From assembly GCA_947311845.1 (NCBI GenBank), contig CAMZMU010000034.1, positions 91,081,263 to 91,145,262 on the forward strand: DNA of 64,000 nt, written 5' to 3'. Shown here piece after piece: positions 23,133-34,766 of the stretch (its first letter is position 1; the number at the start of each line of letters is the position of its first letter). The DNA is from Poa pratensis. Its lineage: Eukaryota; Streptophyta; Magnoliopsida; Poales; Poaceae. The position numbers and the translations under genes were made by a program. The notes under the pieces are model-generated. The model was not told the origin of the DNA and did not search any database. It saw only the letters and a program-made list of their open reading frames with translations.

Positions 23133-23139
23133 ATTTATA
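23133..23139 (-). promoter_or_regulatory. TATA box of the CER1-like gene
   Basis: On the minus strand this reads TATAAAT. It lies about 115 bp upstream of the start codon and fits a transcription start near 23105. Confidence 0.55.
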
Positions 23140-24072
23140 GTACTCACGGAGGCTTGCAGGCCATGGACACAGCCCACACTTGGGTGGCCAGTGATCCATG
23201 AGACACCGAGCTTTTGCCAAGGACGGAGAGGCGTTTACGCCGTCCGGCCTGCCTCGTCGTCAACACGGCACATTTTTACTGCATTGCATTGCCAACTTCC
23301 ATCCACGTGGGATAATTAAGCACATCACGCCGTAGCTGCTACAGTCTGCATAAAGTACGCTACTCGGAGTAAAAAAAAAAACCGTTCTCCCACGGCCCAG
23401 TAAGAAATACTCTATTGATGTATTCACTCTGATCCCAAAAGAGTGTCGTAGGTGGTGCTATTAATTTGCACATAATCAGCTCATTTTCTCCGACACCGAG
23501 GGAGTATTTGAATTTGTCCGAGCCGATAAATGCAATTGGGTCCTCATGTTATATACATATATATCCTCCCGGAAAAACTTAAAAATTAAAGTATCTCAAA
23601 ATTTACATATGTTCAGAGTTTTATGGGTTTCAAAATTAATTAAATTCTTACACTATTACAAAAATCATCAAAGATATTGTAAAATAAAATGAAAAACTTT
23701 AATTCATCATACATGCTAAGACTATTACAAAGATTAAATATTATATATTTTAAATTATATGTTTTATTATTTTAGCAAGGTAACAATTTAATGTTTATGT
23801 AAATTCAAATTCATACAAAAATAGAGGAATTGATGAGTCATAGGACAACGAAAAACGACAATATTTTTTACTCTCAATTATAATTTATTATTTCAAATCA
23901 GCATCAAGATTAATTGTTTAATTGTTTCGAAAGTAAAAATCAGTACTGAGAAATCAAGAAAATCGATAAGGTCAAAATTTAGGATATTCAAAAAGATTTA
24001 CCTTGTATTTGAATTAGTCTTGAGTACCGATGTTTGATGGGTTTGAATGTCTTGATGAACCAGTTGGCAGAT
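23140..24072. other. CER1 upstream region and AT-rich spacer
   Basis: Around 23400-23515 there is a degenerate Stowaway-like segment ending 'GAGGGAGTA' without a clear partner end. Bases 23520-24000 are AT-rich, with no gene seen. Confidence 0.4.
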
Positions 24073-24075
24073 TAA

Positions 24076-25016
24076 GAGCATCTCCAGTCGCGGCGCCCAA
24101 ATGGTCGCACAAAGGCCTTCCGGACGGGCCATTTGGACGCCGTCCGGACTACCTGTTACCTTTGGGCGCCGTCGCTCTCCACTCGCGGCGCCCAAATCTT
24201 TTTTTGTAAAATAAAACTTCGGCGAATTTCATTCAAACTTTAGGAAATTTTACAAATTTGAATGAAATTTAAATAAAACTAATCTATTGGCGGCGGTTGC
24301 GGCGCCTGAAGGCGAAGTAGGGGTCCTCTTCCTCCTCCTCCTCCTCCTCCTTCTTCACGCCGGCGCCGCCGTCCTCCTCTTTGATGCGGTTGGGTCCTGC
24401 GCCGTCGCCGGTGAGGTCGAAGAAGGGCACGCCCTTGGACTTGGCGTGCTCGAAGGCCGACCACGCGCAGGCAGCGGGCCCGTCGAGCGGCGGAATGTTG
24501 TCGAGGGACGCGGCGACGACGGCCTGCGTGATGGCGTCGCCGTCCGTGCCAGCCTGCGCTGCCATGAGCTCGGCCAATAGCGGCGAAACCTCCGGCTCCG
24601 CCTTGACCTTCATCTGCTCCGGCTTTGGTGTGAGCAGCGGCGAGGTGCGGGAGCGGGAGGAGGACGCCGCATTGACGCCGCTAAGCAGTGGGACGCGACG
24701 GCTCACTGGCGGACGCCGGCTGTGAAAACAAGGCGCGGCCACGCGGCACGCAGCTTTGACCACCGTCGGTTGAAGTCGTCTGTGCCGCTGACAGGCGTGG
24801 CCCGCGCGTCGGAGGCAGACGTGGCGTCGCGCTTCGTTCCGTCCGGGACCGCCCGAGGACTCCCAAAATGAGGGTGTGGGCTGGGCGTGCCGGACAGAAA
24901 ATTGGGTCGCGCCGGACCCAATGCACGTTTGGGCGCCGTGAGTGGGAACAAAAATCTGTCTGGCACGCCTCGAAAACATTTGGGCGGTCATTTGGACGTC
25001 CCGAGTGGAGGTGCTC
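24076..25016. mobile_element. 941-bp Harbinger-like element with TAA target duplication
   Basis: The left terminus GAGCATCTCCAGTCG and the right terminus (reverse complement GAGCACCTCCACTCG) are flanked by TAA at 24073-24075 and 25017-25019. A 3-bp TAA duplication is typical of PIF/Harbinger elements. Inside, a minus-strand open frame (24284-24991) ends in a Glu-rich stretch and 'DPYFAFRRRNRRQ'. Its C-terminal half ('IPPLDGPAACAWSAFEHAKSKG', about 24400-24510) looks protein-like but contains no transposase motif that I recognise. The element is probably non-autonomous. Confidence 0.75.
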
Positions 25017-25019
25017 TAA

Positions 25020-27289
25020 TACTGATCCGGCGCGGCAATATCTTAATGATGCGTAGATGAAACAATTGTGTACGTGTCCAAGAATAGATATCAAGGCCTA
25101 GCAAACTTGTAGGTTGTGACCTTGTTGAGTACGTGACCATAGGCAATCATAGATGCATGCATGTGCTTCTGAGACCAATTACATGCATGTCATACTCTAG
25201 TAATGTACTAATTAATGTACGTACCTTATTTACCATTTTTTCTATTAGTGATCAGGCCAGCATAATTTTTTGAGGTTAGAGGCAGTTGATCTGCCATAAA
25301 CCGGCATAATTTTCTACCCTTGTGCGAAGAATATATAAATAGCGTATGTTTCACTCTCTGCAAAGACAACACCGGCACATATATATCGTCGAGCCACGCG
25401 CCCACGCCCCATTGCATAACTTTGCATGTCTGGAGTGGAGGTCTACAATACCTACTCCTTCCGATTCATATTAATTGACGCGGAATCAGATGAATAGCGT
25501 TGAATACGTCCGATTTTAGGATCTGAACACACCTAGCTTGGTCATTTGCATGTTGTTGCTCCTCATTGAAACGATCGATCGACCGGTCTAAAAAGTCGCA
25601 ACATATATTTATGAACCATGCATGCATGTAGCGAAAGCGTGCATGCACGTATTTCCCTTGGAGAAAATGGACCACGTACGGTAGTGTCATATGCATGCAA
25701 GTACGTAAAGTGCTACTCCTGGCTGCCACCTTTTTTCCATCCATGACTAGCCAAGTCATATGTTCTCACCATTGTATATATACTAGGCTGCTAAATGCTA
25801 ATGCAGGGGTGATGCTGGTGGTTGGACACTTATGAATTTATTAGGACCACGGCATTGGGTTGCCAAACAAAAGTTGTGTACCCCGTCTTTTTTTCCGAGT
25901 CTAATCTGGGTTTAACTTGCCTACCGAGTTTACCCAAATCCGTCTAGTCAAAAGTCAAGGGGGCGAGATGTTGTTCGGTTACCGATGGGAAAATCTGGTT
26001 ACCGGTTGATAACCGGATTCCAAGCACTCCCGAGAAATGGCCTGAACAAAAAATTCCAAAATTTTTGGATTTTAACGAGAACACTCGGTACATGATCATA
26101 CCGAAGAATTCGAATTCAAATTTGCACGGTAACCCGTCGGGATTTTTATAACGAGAAATTCAAACCCTGGCCTTAGCAAAAAAATCCACCTGAAAACTAA
26201 AACCTCGATGCTGACTCTGACACCCGACAACGGAGTGAGCATGCAACCAACCAGAAGCCAGATAGGTCAAAAGTGAAAGTACTTACAGCGTGTGCCGGAT
26301 CACATGCCTGCCTGCCACCTTTTGTACACTCCGGTCGATTAAACCCGTCTTCTTCTTCTTCAAGCGAGTACTCCTATGTGAAACGCGTACTGTACGTAAC
26401 ACTAATGGTCAGTTGTTTGGTGCACGGTAGTTGGGAACTTGGACGGCCATAGATTTGTGTTGGGATCAGTACGTCGGCCTGAATCCCGGGGAGCACCTAG
26501 CTAGCTAGTCTGTCTGGCAATTTCACAGTTTGGGCGCCTGCACGGATCTGTCTTGTTTTTTTCTCTCGAAACATTAGTACTACCACTGTGTGGTTGGTTG
26601 CTGACCATTTACTTTGTTACTACCTGATGTAATTAAACCTGGAGAAAGAATAAACCGAAGCATATGGTACAATACAGTTGAGCTAAAACTGGTAGTGTAC
26701 AGTACAGTTGAGGCTGATCAGCTAAAATACGTGTATACCATACTAGTAAGTAATGTTTTTCACATGCATGCACCTTGTACGCGACACGGCGACAGACCTG
26801 CTAACTACATATCCAGTAATGCATGGTTGTGGGCGGTCAATGGAGTTTCTCGATCTGGACCAAATTAAGTTGACCATCAAGAGATTTCGGGTGCACAGTA
26901 ATGTGAGTACTACTATTCAGCTGATGGATCGATCGATCGGTGGAGCAGTAATGCCTTCCACCGCTGTAGGATGGTCCGACTAGCTAGCAAGCTTAATTGC
27001 GCGGAGTTTTAGTCGATCCACCGTTCGATTCGGTAGCTAGCACGTAAATTACGGCCGCCGTGATCGCTCGCCAACCTCGATCGTCGACGTCTCCACGACA
27101 ACTTATTCATTGCAGCTGGACCAGCAAGGATACTAGTAGTACCAGGAAACGCACTCTGTATCTAGTCTGCACCGTGCAGCGAGCAAAGTAACTGGACGCG
27201 CTGTACTGTACAGATAAGCCAGGAGCCTGGCCTGACGCTGCCAGCTACTGACTAATATAGCACGAACACAAGATTAATCTTCAACAGCG
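25020..27289. other. Intergenic DNA, nothing recognised
   Basis: Mixed-composition spacer with several GATCGATC runs (about 25570 and 26925) and many TGCATGCA palindromes around 25615-25700. The region at 25930-26170 ('GGTTACCG' repeats) looks transposon-like but has no identifiable ends. No open frame is convincing. Confidence 0.35.
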
Positions 27290-27639
27290 TGGCCTTCAGT
27301 TGCCGGAGATACCCAATCCCTATAAGCCGCCCGTTAGCGGCGTTTCACACGAGCACCGTCTCAAGGACGCCCTACGCGACGCTTTTCTGGGCTGGCCCGC
27401 TTAACGTTTCCTTCGTCTTTTTCTGTTTCTTTTTTCGGTTTCGGTTTCGTTATCTTTTCTGTTTTGATTTGTTTTTTCTTGTTCTATTATTTTTCGTTCT
27501 TTTGTTTTTTGTTTTTCTCTTATTCGTTTCTTTTCTAGTCCTTTTTATTCATTTCTTTTGTTTTTTGATTTGTTTTCATTTTCTTTTTTCTTTTATTATA
27601 GCGGTTTGTTATTTTTTTAATTGTTTAATTTTTTAAAAT

Positions 27640-28450
27640 GGTTTCAAATTTAAAAATAATTTCAAATTAGAATTTTTTATTTTTAAATATTTCTATTTTG
27701 AAAATGGTTCTAAATTTTAAAATTGTTCCATTTTAAAAGTGGTTCCAATTTAAAAATGGTTCCGAATTTAAAATGCTACCAAATTAAAAATGGTTACAAA
27801 TTTGAAAGTTGTTCATTTTTTAAATGGTTCTAAATTTAAAAATAGTTCCATTTTAAAAATGGTTTCAAATTTAAAATGGTTCCAAATTAAACATGGTTCC
27901 CAATTTGAAAATTGTTCATTTTTAATGGTTCCAAATGAAAAAATGGTTCCAAATTTAAAAATAGTTCTGAATTTAAAATAGTTCTGAATTTGAAAATTGT
28001 TCATTTTTTAAAATGGTTTCAAACTAAAAAATTGTTCATTTTTTAATGGTTCCATTTTTTTAAAATGGTTCCAAATTTAAAATTGGGGCCAAATTTAAAT
28101 GATTCCGAATTTCAAAATGGTTCCAAATTTAAAAATTGTTCATTTTGGAAAATGGTTCCATTTTGAAAATGGTTCCAAATTTAAAATGGTTCCATTTTGA
28201 AAATGGTTCCAAATAAAAAATGGTTCCAAATTTAAAATGGTTCCAAATTTTATAATTGTTCATTTTAAAAATGGTTCTATTTTGAAAAATGGTTCCAAAT
28301 TTAAAAATTGTTCTTTTTAAATGGTTCCAAATTTAAAAATGGTTCTAAATTTGAAAATGCTCCAATTTTTAAATGGTTCTAATTATAAAAATAGTTCTGA
28401 ATATAAAAATTATTTCAATGTTTGAAATGGTTCAGATTTAGAAAATTGAT
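27640..28450. repeat. AT-rich minisatellite-like array (TGGTTCCAAATTTAAAA units)
   Basis: About 800 bp consist of dozens of imperfect copies of a roughly 13-20 bp motif, AAAATGGTTCCAAATTT, interspersed with 'AAATTGTTCATTTT'. Unit length varies and the copies are diverged. The flanks (27290-27420 and 28490-28730) are GC-rich and non-repetitive, so the array is either the body of an unclassified element or a local expansion. The in-frame peptides are translation artefacts of the repeat. Confidence 0.8.
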
Positions 28451-31079
28451 CATTTTCAAAAAAGAAAAAAGGAAAACAGAAAAGAAAAGAAAACGTTTTA
28501 CGAGCCAACGTTTTCTGAACGAACGAAGCAGTCAACATGTTCTCTGCACGCAAGAAACAGTCAAAGAAGCGAGCTAACAGTTCAAATGCATGCGCGAAAC
28601 AAATGGGCCGGCCCACGCAATGAAGCACGTAGGCGGCGCGCGCCAGAAGCGACGCTAACGAGCGATGCACAGCTTCTCCCCGGAGATACGCTGGGCACAG
28701 GAGCGAAGTTCGAGGCCCGTTTATGTCACCACCATTGTAACGTCCCGGGATTTTTTCCCAATTAGATTTGTTTGTTTTTCTTTTTGCATCATCATGTCAT
28801 CATGCATATCACCTTGCATATTTTTGCTAAGCATAAAAAAAAATATTTTGGCAAACCCTATTTTGTTTTGCAAATAATAAATCTTTATCCCTCTCTTTCT
28901 ATTTTTAGTAATCTCAAAATGATATTTGGAAATAATCGCAAAACTATTTCAAATAAAAATTAAAGTTTTGTAAATTCTTTTGTAAAACCTTGCCTTCTTT
29001 TCTTCCTCTCTTTTCTAATTCTTTCCCTTTTTTTCTATCTCCTTCTCCATCTCTGTCTTTTCTTTCCCTTTTTCTTTTACAGAAAATGTCTAAATTCAAT
29101 ATCATTTATTTTATAAATCCAATTAATACAAGTTATATGTCTATTTTTATCAGAAAAATATAAGGAATATTAATATGTCATCCATGCTCATGTTTGCATC
29201 TTGTAGATTGTTCTTTAGTTGTGTTTTGGTAATTCACCTAAATATTAAATACGCAATATGTGGGTATTAATTTATATGTTACCTATTCCATTTAATTTTG
29301 GGTAGCTCACCCATGCATGCTTATGCCTTTCTAATAAATATTTAATATTGCTGGGTAGATAAAATAACTTGAACCTAAACATTAATTGTCGGAATCCTGG
29401 TTCCGCTTAAATTGGCTTAAGTTGCATCTTGCAATGTCATGCATCATCTCATGAACATGCTGAATCTTTTGCCGTAGTAGTAAGTGTTGCATCCGGTGTT
29501 CTTTCTAGTGTTTGTTGCGTCTTCGCGAATAGGACGTTGAGATGATGTGAGCAACGATAAGATCTTCTTCCTGCTGGATTCCAGGCAAGCTTTGCTCACT
29601 TTCTACCATTACATTGTCTTCCATTCCTGCCGTTGATCTATTGCTATCCTTATGTTACGATGCTCGTGTCTCGATCCTATACATGTTTACCTTGCAGACA
29701 TATATAGCCTTACCCCACATCCTATCACCCTATTGCTTGTTTACTGTTGGCCTTGCGAGCCATAGTTGCATGCTTAGGTCTGTTGTTGCAAGTCTGTCTA
29801 TCTTATGTTTCACCTGCTTAGTATGATAGGTTGGCTCACCTTACTTAAAAATAATGTTAATGTTTATGGGTTATGAACTAAATGAAAAGGCACCCGGCGA
29901 AAGGCCAGGCATGGTGTTTTGTTCTGCTAAGTGTCGCACTAGGACCTCAGTTCTTGTCCCTGGATCCAAGACGAGCGCACTACCCACTCGTGGGAGGTCT
30001 TATGAAACCCCCCTCAACTTTGACCAGAACTTCAGCTTGTCCAGGGGCCACACCTAGTTCGGGTTTTCCATTTGTCTCATATGCATTGATACTAGTGTAG
30101 TATTTTACTTTGGCGGGTATGCCTTGTTACATGCATATAGGGCGCGACCTATTGGTGCGGAGGGTGTGGTTTTCACCTTTCTGGCCGGGACCAGCATAGC
30201 TCCCGTGGCTCCTTGGACTTGTTGCGGTGAAGGAAAGAGTAGTGTTGTGAGACCCTACCTTTTTACTGGGTTGATCGAACGTGTATGAGTTAATAGTAGT
30301 GCCCCCTTGCAGGGATAAATCTTTTCGAAAAGCCGTGTCTGCGGTTATGGACAACTTGGTGAAGGTGCTGACTAACAAGATCATAGACAACTTACGCCTA
30401 ATGATTCTAATTAATTTGACTAGTAAGTTAGACTTACTTTCACAATAAGATGTAACTAAAATTGACAACTGTGTGAGTTTCGCTCGATTGCTTCCTCATA
30501 CATGGTTGAGGGGGTGAATCTGGAAAGTGTTATGCTTGGTGTTAGAAGTTAGTTGGTTCTGAAACGCTCTCTTATCCCTCTCTTTTAGCCGGAAGTTGAA
30601 GAGTGTCTCTATAGGTTGTTTAGTGCCGCTGATGCCGCCTCAGTCCACCTTCCCTTCATTTTGGTAGCCTTTGTGTTGGTATCTTGTGAGCATTGCTTGC
30701 CAGGCTGGTGTACCTGACCCATTTTTGGGTTGTACTTTATGTGCAGTCAACAGGTTTGAAGTTTGACGACGTTAGCTTGGGAATCCCTCCGGCTCGGTCT
30801 GGGCAGGGATATGGACGCCATCGTTATCTTCAGGACTCTTAGTCCAAATTTGTATCTTATCCGTAGTTAGATATTATTTTGTTTTCGCTGTGCTTTGTAT
30901 CTTTACTATTAAACGGGAGTCTACGTCGGTGATGGTTCGTTTCATACGCGCGTCCCGTTTTCTGCCAGTCCCACGAGCGCGCGCATACGGGCCAAGCCCA
31001 TCAACGCACTGCTGATCCTAACGGCCTCGTTCTTTTTCTTCTCTCCTCGAGAAAACAGAGCGTGCTCGCAGTAGAAGCC

Positions 31080-31700
31080 AGGTGGTAGGGTTCCTTCTTT
31101 CCCGCAACCGAACCGCCGCCACCCGGGTGATCTCTGTCCGCATGCTACGGCAACTCAGCGGCGGCGGAATCGTTCACGCGCGACGCGACTCAGCCGCTTG
31201 CCGGCACGCGTCCGCCACGCTACTCAGCGACGGATCTGGCACAACATCGGCCAAGGACGCTGTGGCCGTCTACTTCACCGCCTCCGTCCGCCATCGTGAT
31301 TTCTTGCCAAGGAGTTGGCCAGCCTTTTGCCGCAGCTAGCCCTCAACCTGCTCAAGTCCGGCCGTATCCCGTGATAGTCCCATGTAGGTGGACATGCTGG
31401 TCACGTTCATGGAATCATGGACTGCAAATCTGAACTAGAGCTCGCTGCTGATTGCAGTGTAGATGCACATGGACATGGCGACGACTGTGGTACTGTGATG
31501 CTCCTCTGGATCTTTCCGGTTGATTCAAGTTGTGTGCTTGCATGCTCCAGGTCCGGTTCACGGCTTGGTCCTCTTATTTCTTGCTGCAGCCGAACTTGCA
31601 CATGGCGAAGGGAATTCCTCTGTCTCCCTTTTTTTTCTCATTTCACAGCTCTACCTAATGTCTGTCGATGTGGTGCTGATGCTTATATCTGGAAGTAGTG
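31080..31700 (+). other. Possible captured gene fragments inside the Helitron
   Basis: A GC-rich stretch holds open frames at 31082-31339 and 31417-31698. Composition changes sharply from the surrounding LTR and spacer DNA, as expected for exons carried by Helitrons. I cannot match the translated peptides to a family, so the donor gene is unknown. Confidence 0.35.
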
Positions 31701-32273
31701 TTCCCATTATCCCTCTTTTTTTTCGAACCTCGGCAATGCCTTTGATTGCAGTTTATGAGGGAAACCGGCCAAAAACCGTACAACTCAACGCACCATACCG
31801 GCCCCAAGGCCACGCCCCAAAAACAAGTCGACAACTATGTCACCCTAGCGAACCATAGACGACACAAACACGGCGGAGGCAACCTCAACGCAAGCCAAAA
31901 CCCGGAGCCGCCGCTCCGACATCCACACCGGTCCGATTGCCGCGCACCCCCTAGCCGAAGACGAAGGCTCGCCGCCGCCAACCACCATCGGAATCCACTG
32001 GTCCCCTGGCCGATGGAACATCCAAGGCGAGGCCCCAAGAGGCAAGCAACGCAGGAGCGCCGCCCTCGCCCGATCCCGCGTGGGATCAAGGGTTTCCCCC
32101 GGAGAACCCGGCGTGGGGAAGCGAGAGCACCACCTCGACGACGCCTTCAAGAAGGAAGCGGCGCCACGAGGGCGTCGCCGTCGTCGGCCCCGGCAGATAA
32201 CCTGGGCAGGGCTTTCGCCCGGCGATGCGTCACAGACCCCGCAACCGCTCATCGGAGACCGGCCAGACCACCG

Positions 32274-34766
32274 TGAAAGTGCATATGTTGCCCCATGCGT
32301 GGTTTTGGTAATTAATGACAATCCTTATGGACTAATGTTTGCTTTGAGATATACTTGTAGATCTTATCCATAGGAAAAGATTGGAGTTCATGTGTTGGAC
32401 TCTAGAAGATTACATGATGACCAAGGTTCCATCCAAGGGTTTATATGAAGAATGGTCATGAGAAGAGTTGAGCTTATTGCAAGCATGGCTTGGAAAAGAA
32501 GATTGAGTGAACTTCATGTTTCATGTTTATCTCCAAGCCATCATCTATATCAAGAGAAGAATATGAAGCGCAAGTGGATACATGAAGACGGAGATTAGCG
32601 AGGCTCTCCCATAATGGAGTATGGGGGAGCATTTGGAGATGTCTTCATCAAGCATGTGCTAGCAAGCGCAAATCAAGGAAAGTGGTCCACTTGAAGAGAT
32701 CAAGATCGTCATCATCTAGCTCAAGTGGAATGCGCAAGGCAAAGGTATGATCTTGATAGGGTTTCTATTTTACCGGTCTCATGTTGTTAGTTCGGAGACC
32801 GGGTTATAGGATAGACTCCGTTCTATCAAGAGGGGCTCTCAAGTGAGTAACTTGATCGCATCTTTGTGGAGAGCTCAAACCTTTGCATACTTGGCATATC
32901 ATCTTTCTTGGTTCTTATTTGGCTTTTATCCATGTGAGAATTTAGAGCTTGTCTTCATCTCCATACCAAGCTCTAGTTCATCGAAAACGGATTTCGTATT
33001 GACAACTTGTTGCGTTTTCGGTGTTGGAGGTTTTACCGGTTTGTCTTTTGTAGAGAGGTCAAACTCTCCTCTTGTGTTCTCCTCCTCACATGATGGACTA
33101 TGATGTTTCTCTACATAATCTTGAAGGGCTCTTCGTTGCGATTCCAACGAGCCCAAGAACATTGAAAACGGAGTCCGGATGAAAACTTGTTGCATTCTCG
33201 GCTTTGGAAATATTATCGGTCCACCTTCGAGATAAGGTCCACACCTCCCATGTGTGGTATCTCCTCTATATTTGTGACCCTTAATATTTCCAACGCAATT
33301 GGATTCGCCTCATTTGGAGTTTGTATAAGAAAGTTCTTGCAGTTTTAGTTCTGATGTTTCACTGCTTTCCGGCCGGAGTATCCGGTCTTCTGGACCGGAG
33401 TCTCCGGTCCTTGGGGTTCCCTGTAGAAGTTTCTGGAGCTTTTCAGTCCGGAGTTTCCGCACCGGCCGGAGTTTCCGGACCCGTGGTCCGGAGTCTCCGC
33501 CCCAGACAAGATTTTTGAGAGAAGAACTTCCCACGACGGCGCGTGACGTATTGGGTCCGGAGTTGCCCCGGAATAGGTCCGGAGTTTCCGGCCCTACCGG
33601 AGTTTCCGTCCTCCAAGACCGGAGTTTCCGGCCTGCTGAGAAGATGAGCATCGCGGCGGCAGCCGCTGTATCGTGACCGGAGTTACCCCGGAGTCAGTCC
33701 GGAGTTTCCATCTAGTCCGGAGTTTCCGGCCTCCCCGACCGGAGTCTCCGGACTTAGTGGACAGAAAACGGCTAGTTTTTCTGGAGGGGTATAAATACCC
33801 CTATACCCCTCCACCTACCTCCAGCTCTTGAGCTCTGCCTAGCACGATTTACATTCTCTCTCCTCCATTGTTGCAAGCTCAAAACTATAAGATCTCCCAA
33901 TCCCTCCACCCAAACTCGTTGATCTTTGGAGGATTGAAGGAGAAGACCTAGATCTACATTTCCACCGAGCCGTTTCTCCTCTAAGTGAGTGGAACCCTTT
34001 CGATCTAGTTCTTGAAGTTCCATTTGTTGCTTTTGGTGGGATTTGGGAGTGAAGGACTTGAGCACTTCTTGTGTTCTTGCCTTTGCTTTTGTGCATAGGT
34101 TTGCCTTTGCTTTTGTGCATAGGTTTGCTCTCTCCACGAGGATTCGTGGAAGTGAAGATTGTGAGCTCGTTACTCTTGGGTCGTTGGACCCTAGACGGTG
34201 TTCTTGTGACCTTTTGTGGTCAAGGCCTTTTGTGGCTAGTTGGGACCTTTTGTGGTCCACTTGGGAGCTCCCAATCCTTTTGTGGGTTGTGCCTCAAGAT
34301 TGTTGTAAGGGACTCGATTTCCGCCCAAAAGGAAATCAATAGTGGAAGATGAACCGAGCTTTTGTGCGAGGTTCATCGGAGAATAGGGTGAGGCCTTTTG
34401 TGGCATCTTGAGTTTGATACTCACAACCCTCCAACGAGACGTACTCCCCTAAAAAGGAGGAACTCGGGAATACATCGTCGTCTCCACGTGACTCGGTTAT
34501 TTCTATACCCGAGCTCTTTACTTATGCTCTTTACTTATGCACTTTACATTGTGATAGCCTTCGAGCTTGAAGTATTATATCTTGCTATCACTTTGTTACT
34601 TGTCTTGCTTAGCATAAGTTGTTGGTGCACATAGGTGAACCTAGTTTATTTAGGTTGTTGGCTTGTTAATTAAACACCTAGTTTTATTCCGCAATTAGCA
34701 AGCCTAAACCGAAAAAGTTTTAAACGCCTATTCACACCCCCCCCAGGCGACATCCTTGTCCTTTCA
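32274..34766. mobile_element. Solo LTR, 2493 bp
   Basis: It begins TGAAAGTGCATATG and ends CCTTGTCCTTTCA, so the termini are the inverted pair TGAAAG/CTTTCA. The target duplication CACCG at 32269-32273 and 34767-34771 is exact. No internal retrotransposon domain follows. The LTR contains a dense CCGGAGT repeat cluster at 33370-33760 and a TATA-like 'GGTATAAATACC' at about 33788. Short repeated blocks ('TTTGCTTTTGTGCATAGG' twice at about 34081-34125) occur near its end. Confidence 0.88.
33370..33760. repeat. CCGGAGTTTCCGG repeat cluster inside the solo LTR
   Basis: At least fifteen copies of the near-palindromic unit TCCGGAGT(T/C)TCCGG appear with variable spacing, just upstream of the LTR's TATA-like motif at about 33788. 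The unit can pair with itself, so the cluster could form hairpins. Whether it is a promoter element array or a structural RNA feature cannot be decided from sequence. Confidence 0.75.

Noticed and set aside
27790..28004. Repeated peptides in the AT-rich array
   Set aside because: They are direct translations of the short repeat, with no gene structure.
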